The notes beneath the pieces are model-generated. The model was not told where the DNA came from and did not search any database. It saw nothing but the letters and a program-made list of their open reading frames with translations. A DNA stretch of 64,000 bases from Pseudobdellovibrio sp031428275 (GTDB lineage Bacteria; Bdellovibrionota; Bdellovibrionia; Bdellovibrionales; Bdellovibrionaceae), in contig JANPPC010000019.1 in assembly GCA_031428275.1 (NCBI GenBank), forward strand, positions 78,540-142,539, written 5' to 3'. The position numbers were made by a program, and so were the translations under genes. Shown here one piece after another: positions 26,841 through 35,745 of this stretch (position 1 is the first letter of the stretch; every line of letters starts with the position of its first letter).

Positions 26841-27814
26841 TTAGTCTCCATAGGTTTTACCATAATTCCGATTAACTTGTAATTGGTTCCGAATCTCCTC
26901 GCGCGAGGGGTTTCGTTGATGGCATAAGAAGATTTATAATCACTAACGTAACTTGTATCGGATGCTTTGATTTCTACGTGCCCACAATCTTTAATTTTAG
27001 AATTAGGGCACTTGATCCCGCTTGAATAAACTAAAACTGAACCCTTAGGTGCTTGGCTAGGGGCTTTCATTTGTGTTTTGTAGGGTTCGATATCCATTAA
27101 GTTGATGAAACCGTAATTTTTTAAACTGTTTTTCGCACCGATAGCGGCTTCATCAGAGAAGCGCCCCGGAATCAGAGAATTTTTGTTTGCGTCTTTAGCT
27201 GCTAAAGCGAATTTTACTTGCCGGTAGCACTTACGATAAGAAAATAAGCCATTATTCTTTTCGGCCCATTTAATCGCCGAAGCCACTTCCGAGCTCTTGC
27301 TGTAGTTTATAATTTTATCATCGAGTGATCCTGCGGTAATGCTTGCTACAGGGGGCGCTTGATTCGCCTGATTCGTAATTTCGCGGGCCACTGCCTGAAT
27401 AGAATCGACATTTTTCTTTTTTACTTCAGTTACTTTGGTTACAGGGGTTTCACAATTTTCGCACTTTACCTGTGGTGATTGGCCCTCGGTGCTAGCGGCG
27501 ATCGTTGTGTCTAGCTCGGTAAAGTGAGTATTGTTGCCTTTCCAGATCCAAATTTTTTCGCTTTTACGAACTTGGCTTGAAGAAGACATCTTGGTAATTT
27601 CGATTTGTAGCGCATTGCCTTTTTTATTCAAAACTTTGAATTCACTGCCGGCGGTAAGCACGCCGATGCGATTTTCGATGGCTCCAGTTGAATTTTCGTC
27701 ACTGCGCAGATAGTAAGAGGCATTCATTCGGTATGTTTGCGCGAAAATATTCGTGCTAAACAAAAACGAAACAATGATTGCGACAAAGTGCTGCCGTTTA
27801 AACTTAGTTATCAT
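26837..27814 (-). CDS. Secreted SH3-like/CHAP-like putative cell-wall amidase or peptidase
   Basis: 325 aa with a signal peptide ('..FLFSTNIFAQT', about 1-25). Residues about 27-95 resemble a bacterial SH3 domain ('YYLRSDENSTGAIENRIGVLTAGSEFKVL'). A linker holding 'CENCE' follows. The C-terminal about 140 residues have 'YRKCYRQVKFAL' and 'GSVLVYSSG...DCGHVEIKAS', matching the Cys and His positions of NlpC/P60-CHAP cysteine hydrolases, with a late Asp/Tyr region. It could cut peptidoglycan peptides. The match is motif-level only. Confidence 0.6.
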   Translation of the reverse strand: MITKFKRQHFVAIIVSFLFSTNIFAQTYRMNASYYLRSDENSTGAIENRIGVLTAGSEFKVLNKKGNALQIEITKMSSSSQVRKSEKIWIWKGNNTHFTELDTTIAASTEGQSPQVKCENCETPVTKVTEVKKKNVDSIQAVAREITNQANQAPPVASITAGSLDDKIINYSKSSEVASAIKWAEKNNGLFSYRKCYRQVKFALAAKDANKNSLIPGRFSDEAAIGAKNSLKNYGFINLMDIEPYKTQMKAPSQAPKGSVLVYSSGIKCPNSKIKDCGHVEIKASDTSYVSDYKSSYAINETPRARRFGTNYKLIGIMVKPMETK

Positions 27815-27897
27815 GTTAGCCAGATCGGTCTTTGCACGGCCGGTCTAAACTAGCCGCAGGTCTAGGGTTTTTAAGAAGCCGTATATCTAGATGCTGT

Positions 27898-28527
27898 CTA
27901 TATTTGTAAGCCTAAAAATATCTTCAAATAAGTGCCGCTAAGATCTAAGGATTTCGATGTGCCGTCGACCGAGTTATTTACGTTATCGTATTTGTAACCC
28001 ATATAACCGCCTTCAAGGCCGATCGTTATCGGAATGATAATCAGGGGTTTTATACTAGCCTCAAGCCCCAACGAATACGAGGTCGCTTTGCTTGCGCTTA
28101 AATCAACTCTCGCGACGCCGCTTTCTTTAATATTGGCGCTACCAGAATGGGAAATTCCGTAAGTAAGAATCGGTCCTAGATGAAGAATCGTATCGATGAT
28201 GCGGTAGTTAACCACAACCGCAGTGCGCGTAGCTTTTACATCCGCAGAAAAGTTGCCGGCGCTTGCACTGATCGCTAGGTTTTCATAACGGACTCCTAAC
28301 CCAATCGGAAATAGTGGCGGAGTAATAATAACATCAGCTCCCAAACCGGCGATACCGGCCAAGCTTGGTGCGCCGGACGGAGTGGCGCAAGAGCCGCCGC
28401 AAAGATCTGAAGCTCCATTTTTAGTGGTTTGAACACCGTAGGTAGCACGCGCTTCGAAGATGGCCATCGCACTGAGTGGAGAAATAATTAAAGCAATAAA
28501 AGACATTTTAATAAATAGGCTATTCAT
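27898..28527 (-). CDS. Outer-membrane beta-barrel protein
   Basis: 209 aa. Signal peptide ending near 'SAMAIFEA' (about 22), then amphipathic strands: 'ARATYGVQT', 'LGADVIITPPLFPIGLGVRYENLAISAS', 'RTAVVVNYRI', 'LGPILTYGISHSG' and 'IKPLIIIPITIGLEGGYMGYKYD', ending 'TYLKIFLGLQI'. This is consistent with a small barrel. A Cys pair ('LCGGSC') lies near the first loop. No specific function. Transcribed away from the 28668 gene with 140 bases between. Confidence 0.65.
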   Translation of the reverse strand: MNSLFIKMSFIALIISPLSAMAIFEARATYGVQTTKNGASDLCGGSCATPSGAPSLAGIAGLGADVIITPPLFPIGLGVRYENLAISASAGNFSADVKATRTAVVVNYRIIDTILHLGPILTYGISHSGSANIKESGVARVDLSASKATSYSLGLEASIKPLIIIPITIGLEGGYMGYKYDNVNNSVDGTSKSLDLSGTYLKIFLGLQI

Positions 28528-28667
28528 AGTTACCTCGTAGGTTTATTTAAACTCGCTTTTGTGGCTGAGTCCAAGGCGAAGCGTATTGCGTCTAAAACAA
28601 GACGTTGGTCCGTGTAGTTAAAGTCACAGCTTTCTTGGTTTGGGAATTCGGTTTCAAATAGACAGAT

Positions 28668-29630
28668 ATGACATCTCACTTTGCGAACGAAAAATATCAT
28701 CTACTTAATACGCGTATTTCTGAAAATTTACTTCAAGGCGGCTACCCGGTGCGGTCATATCAAAATGCAAGTTTAGCTTTGTATGATATTACAATGGGGC
28801 TTCAGCAATATTTAAGTCACCGAAATTATTTGGGTATTGTCAGTAACGGTTCAAGTCTAATTAATAACTTACTTCCGGTTTGGCTACGCCAGTCTGTTCC
28901 GCTGCAGGTAAAAGAAGACTCGCAGACTTGGTTTGAATATATAGAAATCTTGAATAGCGAAACAAACTTTGTAGTATGGTCATCCGAAAATGAAATTACT
29001 GGTGAAGTCATTGTTTCTGAAAGTGAAGCTAAAGAAATTCACGCGCGTCTAGCAAAGAAAAGAATTTTTTCTATTCAAGTTACTCACCAGATGAATAGTC
29101 ATACTTTTTTATCGCCCTATTCGATTATTGTTTTACGTAAATCAATTTTAAAAGATGACGGTTGCTTGGTCGTAATGACTGATAAAATGAAGGCCAGCAG
29201 TCTGATCGGATCTTATCAAAATATCGATCGTATTGCTGAGCGTGTGCATACTCAGCAGCCTCAGCAGCTCGATTTGGCTGTTATTGAAAATAAACTGAAA
29301 GATTTGAACGCACTTTATTTTGACCAATTTGTTTCTATGACGCCAAGATTGTGTGACCGAATCGTATTTAGTTTTAGACACTTAAATGCTTACGCTGTAC
29401 AGCAGGCTGCCGGGCTTACAAACCAAAATAGCTTTGCTCCGGCTGTTTATCCATTTTGGGTCTTAGACTCTTGGTCTAAATGGTGGAAAGAATGTGGAAA
29501 AGATTCAATAATCCGTGGTCTATTAATTGTCGATGCTCAGGCCTTTATCCAAGATTCGGAACTGACTGTAAAAATTCACGCTTCTGTCGATAAAATTCAA
29601 AGACTCGGCCAATGGAATGTTTTACCATGA
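28668..29630 (+). CDS. Hypothetical protein, possibly a degenerate PLP-transferase fold
   Basis: 320 aa, soluble, no signal. I do not recognise it firmly. The order 'YLGIVSNGSSLINNLLPVWL', then 'FVVWSSENEITGEVIVSESEAKEI', then 'IFSIQVTHQM' recalls aminotransferase fold type I ('NGS.al', 'N.TG', Asp strand), but no PLP-binding Lys in the usual context is seen, so any such domain would be catalytically dead. It is the first gene of a run with recO and the RND pump; recO starts 6 bases downstream. Confidence 0.6.
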   Translation: MTSHFANEKYHLLNTRISENLLQGGYPVRSYQNASLALYDITMGLQQYLSHRNYLGIVSNGSSLINNLLPVWLRQSVPLQVKEDSQTWFEYIEILNSETNFVVWSSENEITGEVIVSESEAKEIHARLAKKRIFSIQVTHQMNSHTFLSPYSIIVLRKSILKDDGCLVVMTDKMKASSLIGSYQNIDRIAERVHTQQPQQLDLAVIENKLKDLNALYFDQFVSMTPRLCDRIVFSFRHLNAYAVQQAAGLTNQNSFAPAVYPFWVLDSWSKWWKECGKDSIIRGLLIVDAQAFIQDSELTVKIHASVDKIQRLGQWNVLP

Positions 29631-29636
29631 CGTCGA

Positions 29637-30254
29637 ATGAAAGAAAAGCAAGACCGATTTATTATCCTTAGAAAAATTAAATACGGCGAAGCCGATTTAA
29701 TAATTCAGGCACTAGGATCGAACGGTTCAAAAACTTCGTTCATAGCCCGCAGCGCTTTAAAAAGTAAAAAGCGTTTTGGCGGCGGAATTCTAGAACCTAT
29801 TCATTACGTGACGCTAACTTACCGTGAAAATTCTGATCCCGCAAAAATGAAAAGTCTAAACGAAGCTATACTTATCGACGATTTTAAAGATATTCGTTCC
29901 GAATACGAAAAACTAGAGTTGGCTTTGTTTGTCGTCAATTGCGTTTCGCACGTCAGCCAAGAAGGTGATGTTAATTCAGACTTTCTATTTAATTTAACGG
30001 GCCATACCTTGCGTGCGGTTAGCACGACATTGCAGCCTAATGCGTTGAAGTTGCATTTTTGTCTTAAGTTTTTACATCAACAGGGTGTTATTTCAATGGA
30101 GCCATGGATGGTTCCTTTTTTAAAATTAAACTTGAATGAGAGTGCACAATTAGCACAAGTCGAAAATATGCCTAAAATAGTTGATACTTATCTTGAGTCG
30201 ATCGAATCCTTTATTCTTCAATATATAAAAACAGCAGACACGGGGTTTTCATGA
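29637..30254 (+). CDS. recO: DNA repair protein RecO (short)
   Basis: 205 aa. The N-terminal OB domain shows 'FIILRKIKYGEADLIIQALGSNGSKTSFIARSALKSKKRFGGGILEPIH', the RecO pattern. RecO helps load RecA on SSB-coated gaps with RecR. The C-terminal helical domain is present, but the zinc-finger Cys cluster found in many RecO proteins is absent, so the protein is shorter than the usual 230-260. The first in-frame ATG is used. Its stop overlaps the RND pump start. Confidence 0.82.
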   Translation: MKEKQDRFIILRKIKYGEADLIIQALGSNGSKTSFIARSALKSKKRFGGGILEPIHYVTLTYRENSDPAKMKSLNEAILIDDFKDIRSEYEKLELALFVVNCVSHVSQEGDVNSDFLFNLTGHTLRAVSTTLQPNALKLHFCLKFLHQQGVISMEPWMVPFLKLNLNESAQLAQVENMPKIVDTYLESIESFILQYIKTADTGFS

Positions 30255-33200
30255 ATTTAATCGAGATTTCATTACGTAGGCCGGTTTTTGCATGGATTTT
30301 AATGGCTGCACTTATTATTTTTGGTGCGGTCAGCTTAAATAAATTAGGCGTTAGTCAAATGCCTGACGTTAACTTTCCCGTTTTGACGGTTACCATTAAC
30401 TATCCGGGTGCTGCGCCCGAAGTGATAGAAAGTGAAATAATCGACATCACCGAGCAACGATTGCTTTCGGTCGAAGGTATTAAAGAAATGCGTTCGCAAG
30501 CGACGCAAGGGGTGGCACGAATAACTTTAGAATTCGACATCAACCGAAACATCGATGTCGCTTTACAAGAAGTGCAGACAGCGCTCAGTCAGCTGCGTCT
30601 TCCGACCGGAATTGATCCCGCGATTATTCGTAAATCAAACCCCGAAGAAGACCCTATTTTAATTGTGGCGGTCTACGGTGATGTTGAGGCAAAAGAAATT
30701 ATTCGGTTTGTGCAACTCAGTTTGCAAGATCAAATTCAATTTGTGCCAGGCGTGGGCGAAGTTACAACGGGCGGTTTCCCATTGCGTAATATGCGCGTGT
30801 GGATCGACGTTAATAAATTGAAAGCCTTAGATTTAGCCGTCACTGACGTGATCGATGCCGTTCGTTCGCAGCATTTAGAAAGCGCCGCCGGTCAGTACAT
30901 TAACGAAAAACAAGAAGTTCGCGTGCGCTACCTTGGTGAAGCAAGATCCATGGAAGAGATGGAAAACTTCCCAATTCAAAAGCGCGGTGGTCAGCTTATC
31001 CAAGATAAAATTTTTCACATTAAAGACGTTGCTACCGTTGAAGATGGTTTTGAAGATGTACAGCGAGTCGCGCGAGTCGGTAATGAAAGCGCTGTAACCT
31101 TACAAATTAAAAAACAGCGTGGCACAAATGAAGTCGACGTTGCCCAAGCTGTGTTAAAAAAACTTGATGGGCTTAAGTTTCCAGAAGGGATGAAGTATCG
31201 GGTAAACGTTGATAATACGAAATCCACTAAAGCTACGGTTGACTTGACCATTGAAAAACTTTGGGCCGCCTCGCTCATTACAATTTTAGTCTGTTTCTTT
31301 TTCTTAGGAAGCTTACGGTCGTCGGTAAATATTTTATTTTCAATCCCGACTTCAATTCTTGGCACATTCATCATTCTGTATTTTTCGGGTTTTACGCTGA
31401 ATCTATTCACGCTGTTAGCGCTTACGCTTTCAATTTCAATCGTCGTCGATGATGCGATTATGATCTTAGAAAATATCGTACGGCACAGTCGAATGGGTAA
31501 ATCGCCATATGATGCGGCTCTTGACGGCTCGAAAGAAGTGCTTCCGGCCGCAATCGCAGCTTCGCTTGCGGTTCTAGCTGTATTCTTGCCTGTTATCTTC
31601 ATGGATGGGGTTATTGGTGAATTTCTATTTCACTTCGGTATTACAATGTCGGCAGCTGTACTTCTTTCCTTACTTGAAGCTGTTACGATCACGCCAATGC
31701 GTGCGGCGGCTTTACTAAGAGAAGATTCGAAAATGACCAAGATGGAGCAGAAGCTTGATCATATTTTTGAAAAATTAGATAAAGTCTACCAACGACTGTT
31801 AGACCGGTGTCTAAATCATAAGTGGACAGTGCTGGTCGGATCTTTAATTTTCTTCGCGGCAACGTTAACGTTAATTAACCGAATCAAGCAAGAGTTCGTC
31901 CCTCAGCAAGATCAAAATATTATTATTTTAAATGCACAGGCGCAAACCGGAACGTCTTTAAATGCAACTTTAGAAATGGTTAAGCCGCTAGAAGAATTGC
32001 TGCGTAAGATGCCCGAAATCGAAGGTTTTTTAACTTCGATAGGCCCCGGTCAATTATTCATGCCGATTACCCTGGTCGATCAAAGTAAGCGTGATATCAC
32101 CCACGTTGAATTGATGAATCGTATTCGCGAACAGGCAAAAAGTGTAAAGGGATTACGTATTTCGATGCGTGATATCTCTTCGCGAAATTTAACGACCGGT
32201 CGTTTAAATCCAATGGCATTCAATTTACAAGGCCCTGATCTAGAAGTGTTAAATACAAAATCAAAAGAGATCATGAAGGCCTTAGAAGAACAGAAACTGG
32301 CAGTCGATATTGATTCAGATTACCGGGTCGGTCTTTCTGAACTTGCGTTAAGCCCGAATCGTGACGAGCTGCTAAAAAAAGGTGTTAGTGTTGATGCTGT
32401 TTCACAAGTACTTGAAGCAGCATTGGCCGGTGTGCGCGGTGGTCAGTTTTTAGTCGACGGAAAACGAAATGACATTCGCTTTAAAGTTGTCGAGAGCCAA
32501 ATCACAAACGCCGCCGACGTTAAAAGACTTTACGTGCGAAATAATTTCGGAAATTTAATTCAGCTTTCTACTGTAGTAAAAGATAAGAATAGTAAAGCTC
32601 TGCAGCAGATTAATCGAATTAATCGTCAACGTGCGATTTCGGTATACGGTAATTTATACCCTGGCCAATCGCAATCGGTCGTCTTGCAAAAGGCGCGCGA
32701 AATCGCTGAAAAAACTTTACCGCCCGATTATACTTTTAACTTAGAGGGTGCGTCGGCGGGCTTTAGTTCAAGTTTTGCGAATATGCTTTCGGCTTTGATG
32801 ATTGGTATCTTGGTGGCGTACATGATTTTAGCGACGCAATTTAATTCGTTTCGTGATCCTATCTCGGTGTTAATGGCGTTACCGTTTTCGCTAAGTGGTG
32901 CATTACTCATTCTGTGGATGTTCGGCGTATCATTGAATTTATTCAGTTTCATTGGTTTGATCGTACTTATGGGTATTGCTAAAAAGAATTCTATTATGCT
33001 CATCGAATTTACGACGCAAATTCTACACAAAGAAAAAACTTCTTGGCACCAAGCTTTATTGCAAGCTTGCCCGGTTCGTTTACGTCCGATTCTAATGACT
33101 TCCGTTGCAACCGTATTCGCTGCGCTGCCACTGGTGCTGGGCGGTGGCTTAGGTCACGAAACTCGTCAGCCGATGGGCTTGGTTATCGTCGGCGGAACAA

Positions 33201-33400
33201 TTGTATCGACAATTTTTACTTTATTCGTTGTACCGGTGTTTTACTTAATCTTAAACGAAGTATGTTTTAAAAAGAATCAACGCTTGGTCGGAAACTTTGC
33301 GGGCCCCGTTACGTACGATTCAATGCACACGACCGAACAGGTAGCAGACAATGCGACGGTGCCTAAGCCCGTTACAAGCTCGACGGTTTCAACTACCTAG
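30251..33400 (+). CDS. RND-family multidrug-type efflux permease (HAE1/AcrB-like)
   Basis: 1049 aa, the usual length. N-terminal 'IEISLRRPVFAWILMAALIIFG' (TM1), 'FPVLTVTINYPGAAPEVIE', and a TM4 proton-relay double Asp in 'SISIVVDDAIMILENIVRHS'. A second half with 'FIGLIVLMGIAKKNSIMLIEF' and the final 'LGHETRQPMGLVIVGGTIVSTIFTLFVVPVFY' completes the pseudo-repeat with about 12 TMs. It is predicted to export hydrophobic compounds by proton antiport in a tripartite pump. No membrane-fusion or outer-membrane partner gene is adjacent. Its last 12 bases overlap the convergent xerC. Confidence 0.94.
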   Translation: MNLIEISLRRPVFAWILMAALIIFGAVSLNKLGVSQMPDVNFPVLTVTINYPGAAPEVIESEIIDITEQRLLSVEGIKEMRSQATQGVARITLEFDINRNIDVALQEVQTALSQLRLPTGIDPAIIRKSNPEEDPILIVAVYGDVEAKEIIRFVQLSLQDQIQFVPGVGEVTTGGFPLRNMRVWIDVNKLKALDLAVTDVIDAVRSQHLESAAGQYINEKQEVRVRYLGEARSMEEMENFPIQKRGGQLIQDKIFHIKDVATVEDGFEDVQRVARVGNESAVTLQIKKQRGTNEVDVAQAVLKKLDGLKFPEGMKYRVNVDNTKSTKATVDLTIEKLWAASLITILVCFFFLGSLRSSVNILFSIPTSILGTFIILYFSGFTLNLFTLLALTLSISIVVDDAIMILENIVRHSRMGKSPYDAALDGSKEVLPAAIAASLAVLAVFLPVIFMDGVIGEFLFHFGITMSAAVLLSLLEAVTITPMRAAALLREDSKMTKMEQKLDHIFEKLDKVYQRLLDRCLNHKWTVLVGSLIFFAATLTLINRIKQEFVPQQDQNIIILNAQAQTGTSLNATLEMVKPLEELLRKMPEIEGFLTSIGPGQLFMPITLVDQSKRDITHVELMNRIREQAKSVKGLRISMRDISSRNLTTGRLNPMAFNLQGPDLEVLNTKSKEIMKALEEQKLAVDIDSDYRVGLSELALSPNRDELLKKGVSVDAVSQVLEAALAGVRGGQFLVDGKRNDIRFKVVESQITNAADVKRLYVRNNFGNLIQLSTVVKDKNSKALQQINRINRQRAISVYGNLYPGQSQSVVLQKAREIAEKTLPPDYTFNLEGASAGFSSSFANMLSALMIGILVAYMILATQFNSFRDPISVLMALPFSLSGALLILWMFGVSLNLFSFIGLIVLMGIAKKNSIMLIEFTTQILHKEKTSWHQALLQACPVRLRPILMTSVATVFAALPLVLGGGLGHETRQPMGLVIVGGTIVSTIFTLFVVPVFYLILNEVCFKKNQRLVGNFAGPVTYDSMHTTEQVADNATVPKPVTSSTVSTT

Positions 33401-34297
33401 TTTTAGTTTCATCAAAGGGTGCGTTTGATCTATCAAGCGCGCCAAATGATCGACGCTTAAATGAGTGTATTTTTCGGTCGCAGTTAGGCTGTCATGACCT
33501 AATAAGGACTGAAGGGTTCGTAGGTTAGCTCCGCTTGCTAGTAGGTGTGTCGCGAAACTGTGACGAAGGGCATGCGGATGCAGAGGGTTCATTAAACCGA
33601 CTTTTTTACCAAGTTCGCGAATCATCTCGTATCCGGTTCTGGTATGAAGAACGTAGTCGCCAAAAACAAATTCATTTTTATTCGACGCAATTTTTTGTAA
33701 ATGATCAAAACAAAATGCGGGCAGTACGCAATATCGTTCTTTATTTCCTTTTCCTTTTATCAAGATGCGGCGTTGATCAGTTTGCACATCTTTCCACTGC
33801 AGATTGCACGCTTCACTGATACGAAGACCGCCGCCGTAAAGTAATAAAAATAGAGTTTTCTGATTTAAGAAGTAGATTTGTTTTTTTAATTCGGCCAACG
33901 CGACGCTTTGTTGCTTAAAAAAATTTAAGACCGAAATCACTTCGTCTACCGACAGAAAATGTGGAATTTTTTTCGGTACTTGCGGGCAAATCAATTGCGA
34001 GCCGTAATTTTTATCGATTAGTTTTTCGTCGTACATCCAATTAAAGAAGCTTTTTAAAGTGGCAATTTTACGATTTCGACTGGCTAAGCTAAGTGATCCC
34101 CACTTCGTTAGTGCCGGACGAGCCATCGCCCAAAGCTCGTCAGATCTATAAATCTTAGATTGTTTTCCAGAGTTCTCAGAATTGAAGGCTTGAAATAAAT
34201 CCACGCGGTAGGCGCGAATTGTCAGGGGCGAGGCAGATTCGATATTCTCTTTAAATTTCAAGAAGTTAGAAATTAATTCGGTAGGGTGAATCGCCAT
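33389..34297 (-). CDS. xerC: Tyrosine recombinase XerC/XerD
   Basis: 302 aa, typical Xer length. The N-terminal SAM-like core-binding domain is 'SPLTIRAYRVDLFQAF'. The catalytic set is seen: Arg in 'GGGLRISEACNLQW', Lys in 'KGKGNKERYCVLP', His-x-x-Arg in 'HPHALRHSFATHLL', and His and the nucleophile Tyr in 'LLGHDSLTATEKYTHLS'. Xer recombinases resolve chromosome dimers at dif. No attachment site, phage or IS genes are around it, so I take it as the housekeeping enzyme. XerC versus XerD cannot be decided here. Confidence 0.9.
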   Translation of the reverse strand: MAIHPTELISNFLKFKENIESASPLTIRAYRVDLFQAFNSENSGKQSKIYRSDELWAMARPALTKWGSLSLASRNRKIATLKSFFNWMYDEKLIDKNYGSQLICPQVPKKIPHFLSVDEVISVLNFFKQQSVALAELKKQIYFLNQKTLFLLLYGGGLRISEACNLQWKDVQTDQRRILIKGKGNKERYCVLPAFCFDHLQKIASNKNEFVFGDYVLHTRTGYEMIRELGKKVGLMNPLHPHALRHSFATHLLASGANLRTLQSLLGHDSLTATEKYTHLSVDHLARLIDQTHPLMKLKLGS

Positions 34298-34361
34298 GTT
34301 TCTATTATCTAACTAAGCTATAAAGCTTTAAAGGCCAGAACTGATATAAAGAAATTATAGC

Positions 34362-34456
34362 GCAATGCAATATTTTTCTTGCATTTATTACTCGACCTTG
34401 GTTATATTGCAATGCAGCAACGCAGTGTATCAAGTTGAGATGCCTTTTATCTCAGC
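34362..34456 (+). promoter_or_regulatory. Promoter and operator-like repeats upstream of the sigma-54 activator
   Basis: A sigma-70-like promoter reads TTGCAT (34379-34384), 18 bases, TATATT (34403-34408). Around it sit direct repeats GCAATGCA (34362-34369 and 34409-34416), an inverted TGCATT (34380-34385) inside the -35, and the inverted pair TGCAATAT (34366-34373)/ATATTGCA (34404-34411). Further down, TGAGAT (34436-34441) and ATCTCA (34449-34454) form a hairpin. The repeats look like binding sites for a dimeric regulator, possibly the gene's own product. Confidence 0.5.
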
Positions 34457-34504
34457 ATGAAACGCTTAGGCGAGCTTAAGACAACTCTTCAAAAGGTGGT
34501 ACCT

Positions 34505-35572
34505 ATGTCAGACTCTAACGCTTCTTCATTGCCTCACTTGCCTAGCTCACAGTCTCAGGCTCAAGCGCAAGGTGCATGGGCGCCTCAACAGAAATCCTCA
34601 GAGACTCGCGCAATCATTTATCGTTCAGATGTGATGTCACAGTTAATGAAGATGATCGAGCGTGTAGCTCCTTCTCAAGCTAATGTCTTGGTTTTAGGTG
34701 AGTCGGGCACCGGTAAAGAATTACTTGCCCGGGCCATCCACGAGAAATCAACTCGTAAAGCAAAGCCATTCGTCGCGATCAACTGCGGAGCGCTTCGCGA
34801 GACTTTACTAGAATCAGAATTATTCGGTCACGAAAAAGGTTCGTTCACGGGTGCTTACGCTAGAAAAATCGGCTTAGCAGAAGCCGCTAACGGTGGAACA
34901 CTTTTCTTAGATGAAATCGGAGAACTTCCGTTATCAATCCAAGCTAAGCTTCTACGCTTTATTCAAGAAGGCGAAATTTTTCGAGTCGGCGGTAAGGATT
35001 CAATCAAGGTTGATATCCGTTTAGTATGCGCGACTAATCGCGAATTAGATCAAGAAGTCGTACGCGGCGCTTTCCGTGAAGATTTATTCTATCGTATTAA
35101 CACGATCGTTGTAAGTGCTCCGCCGTTACGCCGTCGTAAAGAAGATATCGCGATCTTAGTGAATCACTTCTTAAATACAGGTTCACCAACGTTTTTAAAT
35201 CGTGGCAAAACGATCGATGAAGAAGCGATGGCGATCTTAACGAAGTACGAATGGCCAGGAAATATTCGTGAGTTACAAAACGTTTGCGAACGTTTACAGA
35301 TTTTATCTGAAGGTCACATGATCATGGTGAATGATCTGCCAGATTCTATCCGTAACCCAGAAGTGAAAGACGAAGGCATGGATTTCGATCCATTGATTCC
35401 ATTATACGAATTAGAAAAACGTTATATCTTAAAAGCACTTGGGCACTACGGCGGCAACAAGACGCAAGCGGCGCAAGGTTTAGGTATTACAATCAAGACG
35501 CTTTATAACAAATTGCATGAATACGGCGAATTCGAAAAATACGCGGTTCATTCAAAACCGGTAAAAGATTAG
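34505..35572 (+). CDS. Sigma-54-dependent transcriptional activator (AAA+ and Fis-type HTH)
   Basis: 355 aa from the ATG at 34505, which has AGGTGG 5 bases upstream; an in-frame ATG at 34457 would add 16 residues with no clear SD. After a short Ser/Gln-rich N-terminus comes the AAA+ domain: Walker A 'GESGTGKE', GAFTGA-type loop 'GSFTGA', Walker B 'GGTLFLDEIGELP', sensor 'CATNR' and 'WPGNIRELQN'. A C-terminal Fis HTH follows ('GGNKTQAAQGLGITIKTLYNKL'). There is no receiver or PAS domain, so activity may depend on a partner or on protein level. It should drive RNA polymerase-sigma54. Confidence 0.92.
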   Translation: MSDSNASSLPHLPSSQSQAQAQGAWAPQQKSSETRAIIYRSDVMSQLMKMIERVAPSQANVLVLGESGTGKELLARAIHEKSTRKAKPFVAINCGALRETLLESELFGHEKGSFTGAYARKIGLAEAANGGTLFLDEIGELPLSIQAKLLRFIQEGEIFRVGGKDSIKVDIRLVCATNRELDQEVVRGAFREDLFYRINTIVVSAPPLRRRKEDIAILVNHFLNTGSPTFLNRGKTIDEEAMAILTKYEWPGNIRELQNVCERLQILSEGHMIMVNDLPDSIRNPEVKDEGMDFDPLIPLYELEKRYILKALGHYGGNKTQAAQGLGITIKTLYNKLHEYGEFEKYAVHSKPVKD

Positions 35573-35693
35573 TTTTATCTTTAATAAGCACCTGATGTTG
35601 AACGTTGTTGGACGGTGCAAGTTGACTATTTTGAATACGGACACGTTGCTTGAACAAAATAGTTTTTTTACAAATTCAGGGTCATTCAAGGCC

Positions 35694-35727
35694 AAAAAAA
35701 AGGGAGCTTCGAAGCTCCCTTTTTTTC
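35694..35727. terminator. Bidirectional rho-independent terminator
   Basis: A-run, then AGGGAGCTTCGAAGCTCCCT (10 bp arms, perfect self-complement), then a T-run. Because both flanks are A/T runs it can end transcription of the sigma-54 activator (+) and of the Lys-rich protein (-), which converge here. Confidence 0.9.
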
Positions 35728-35745
35728 TTGCTGTAACAGTAGAAC

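Noticed and set aside
31015..31602. 195-codon antisense frame inside the RND pump gene
   Set aside because: Shadow of a strongly coding gene; the pump has intact motifs across the whole region.
33389..34297. Tyrosine recombinase as the integrase of a mobile element
   Set aside because: Length and motifs fit XerC/D, and no att repeats, phage or transfer genes or composition change flank it.
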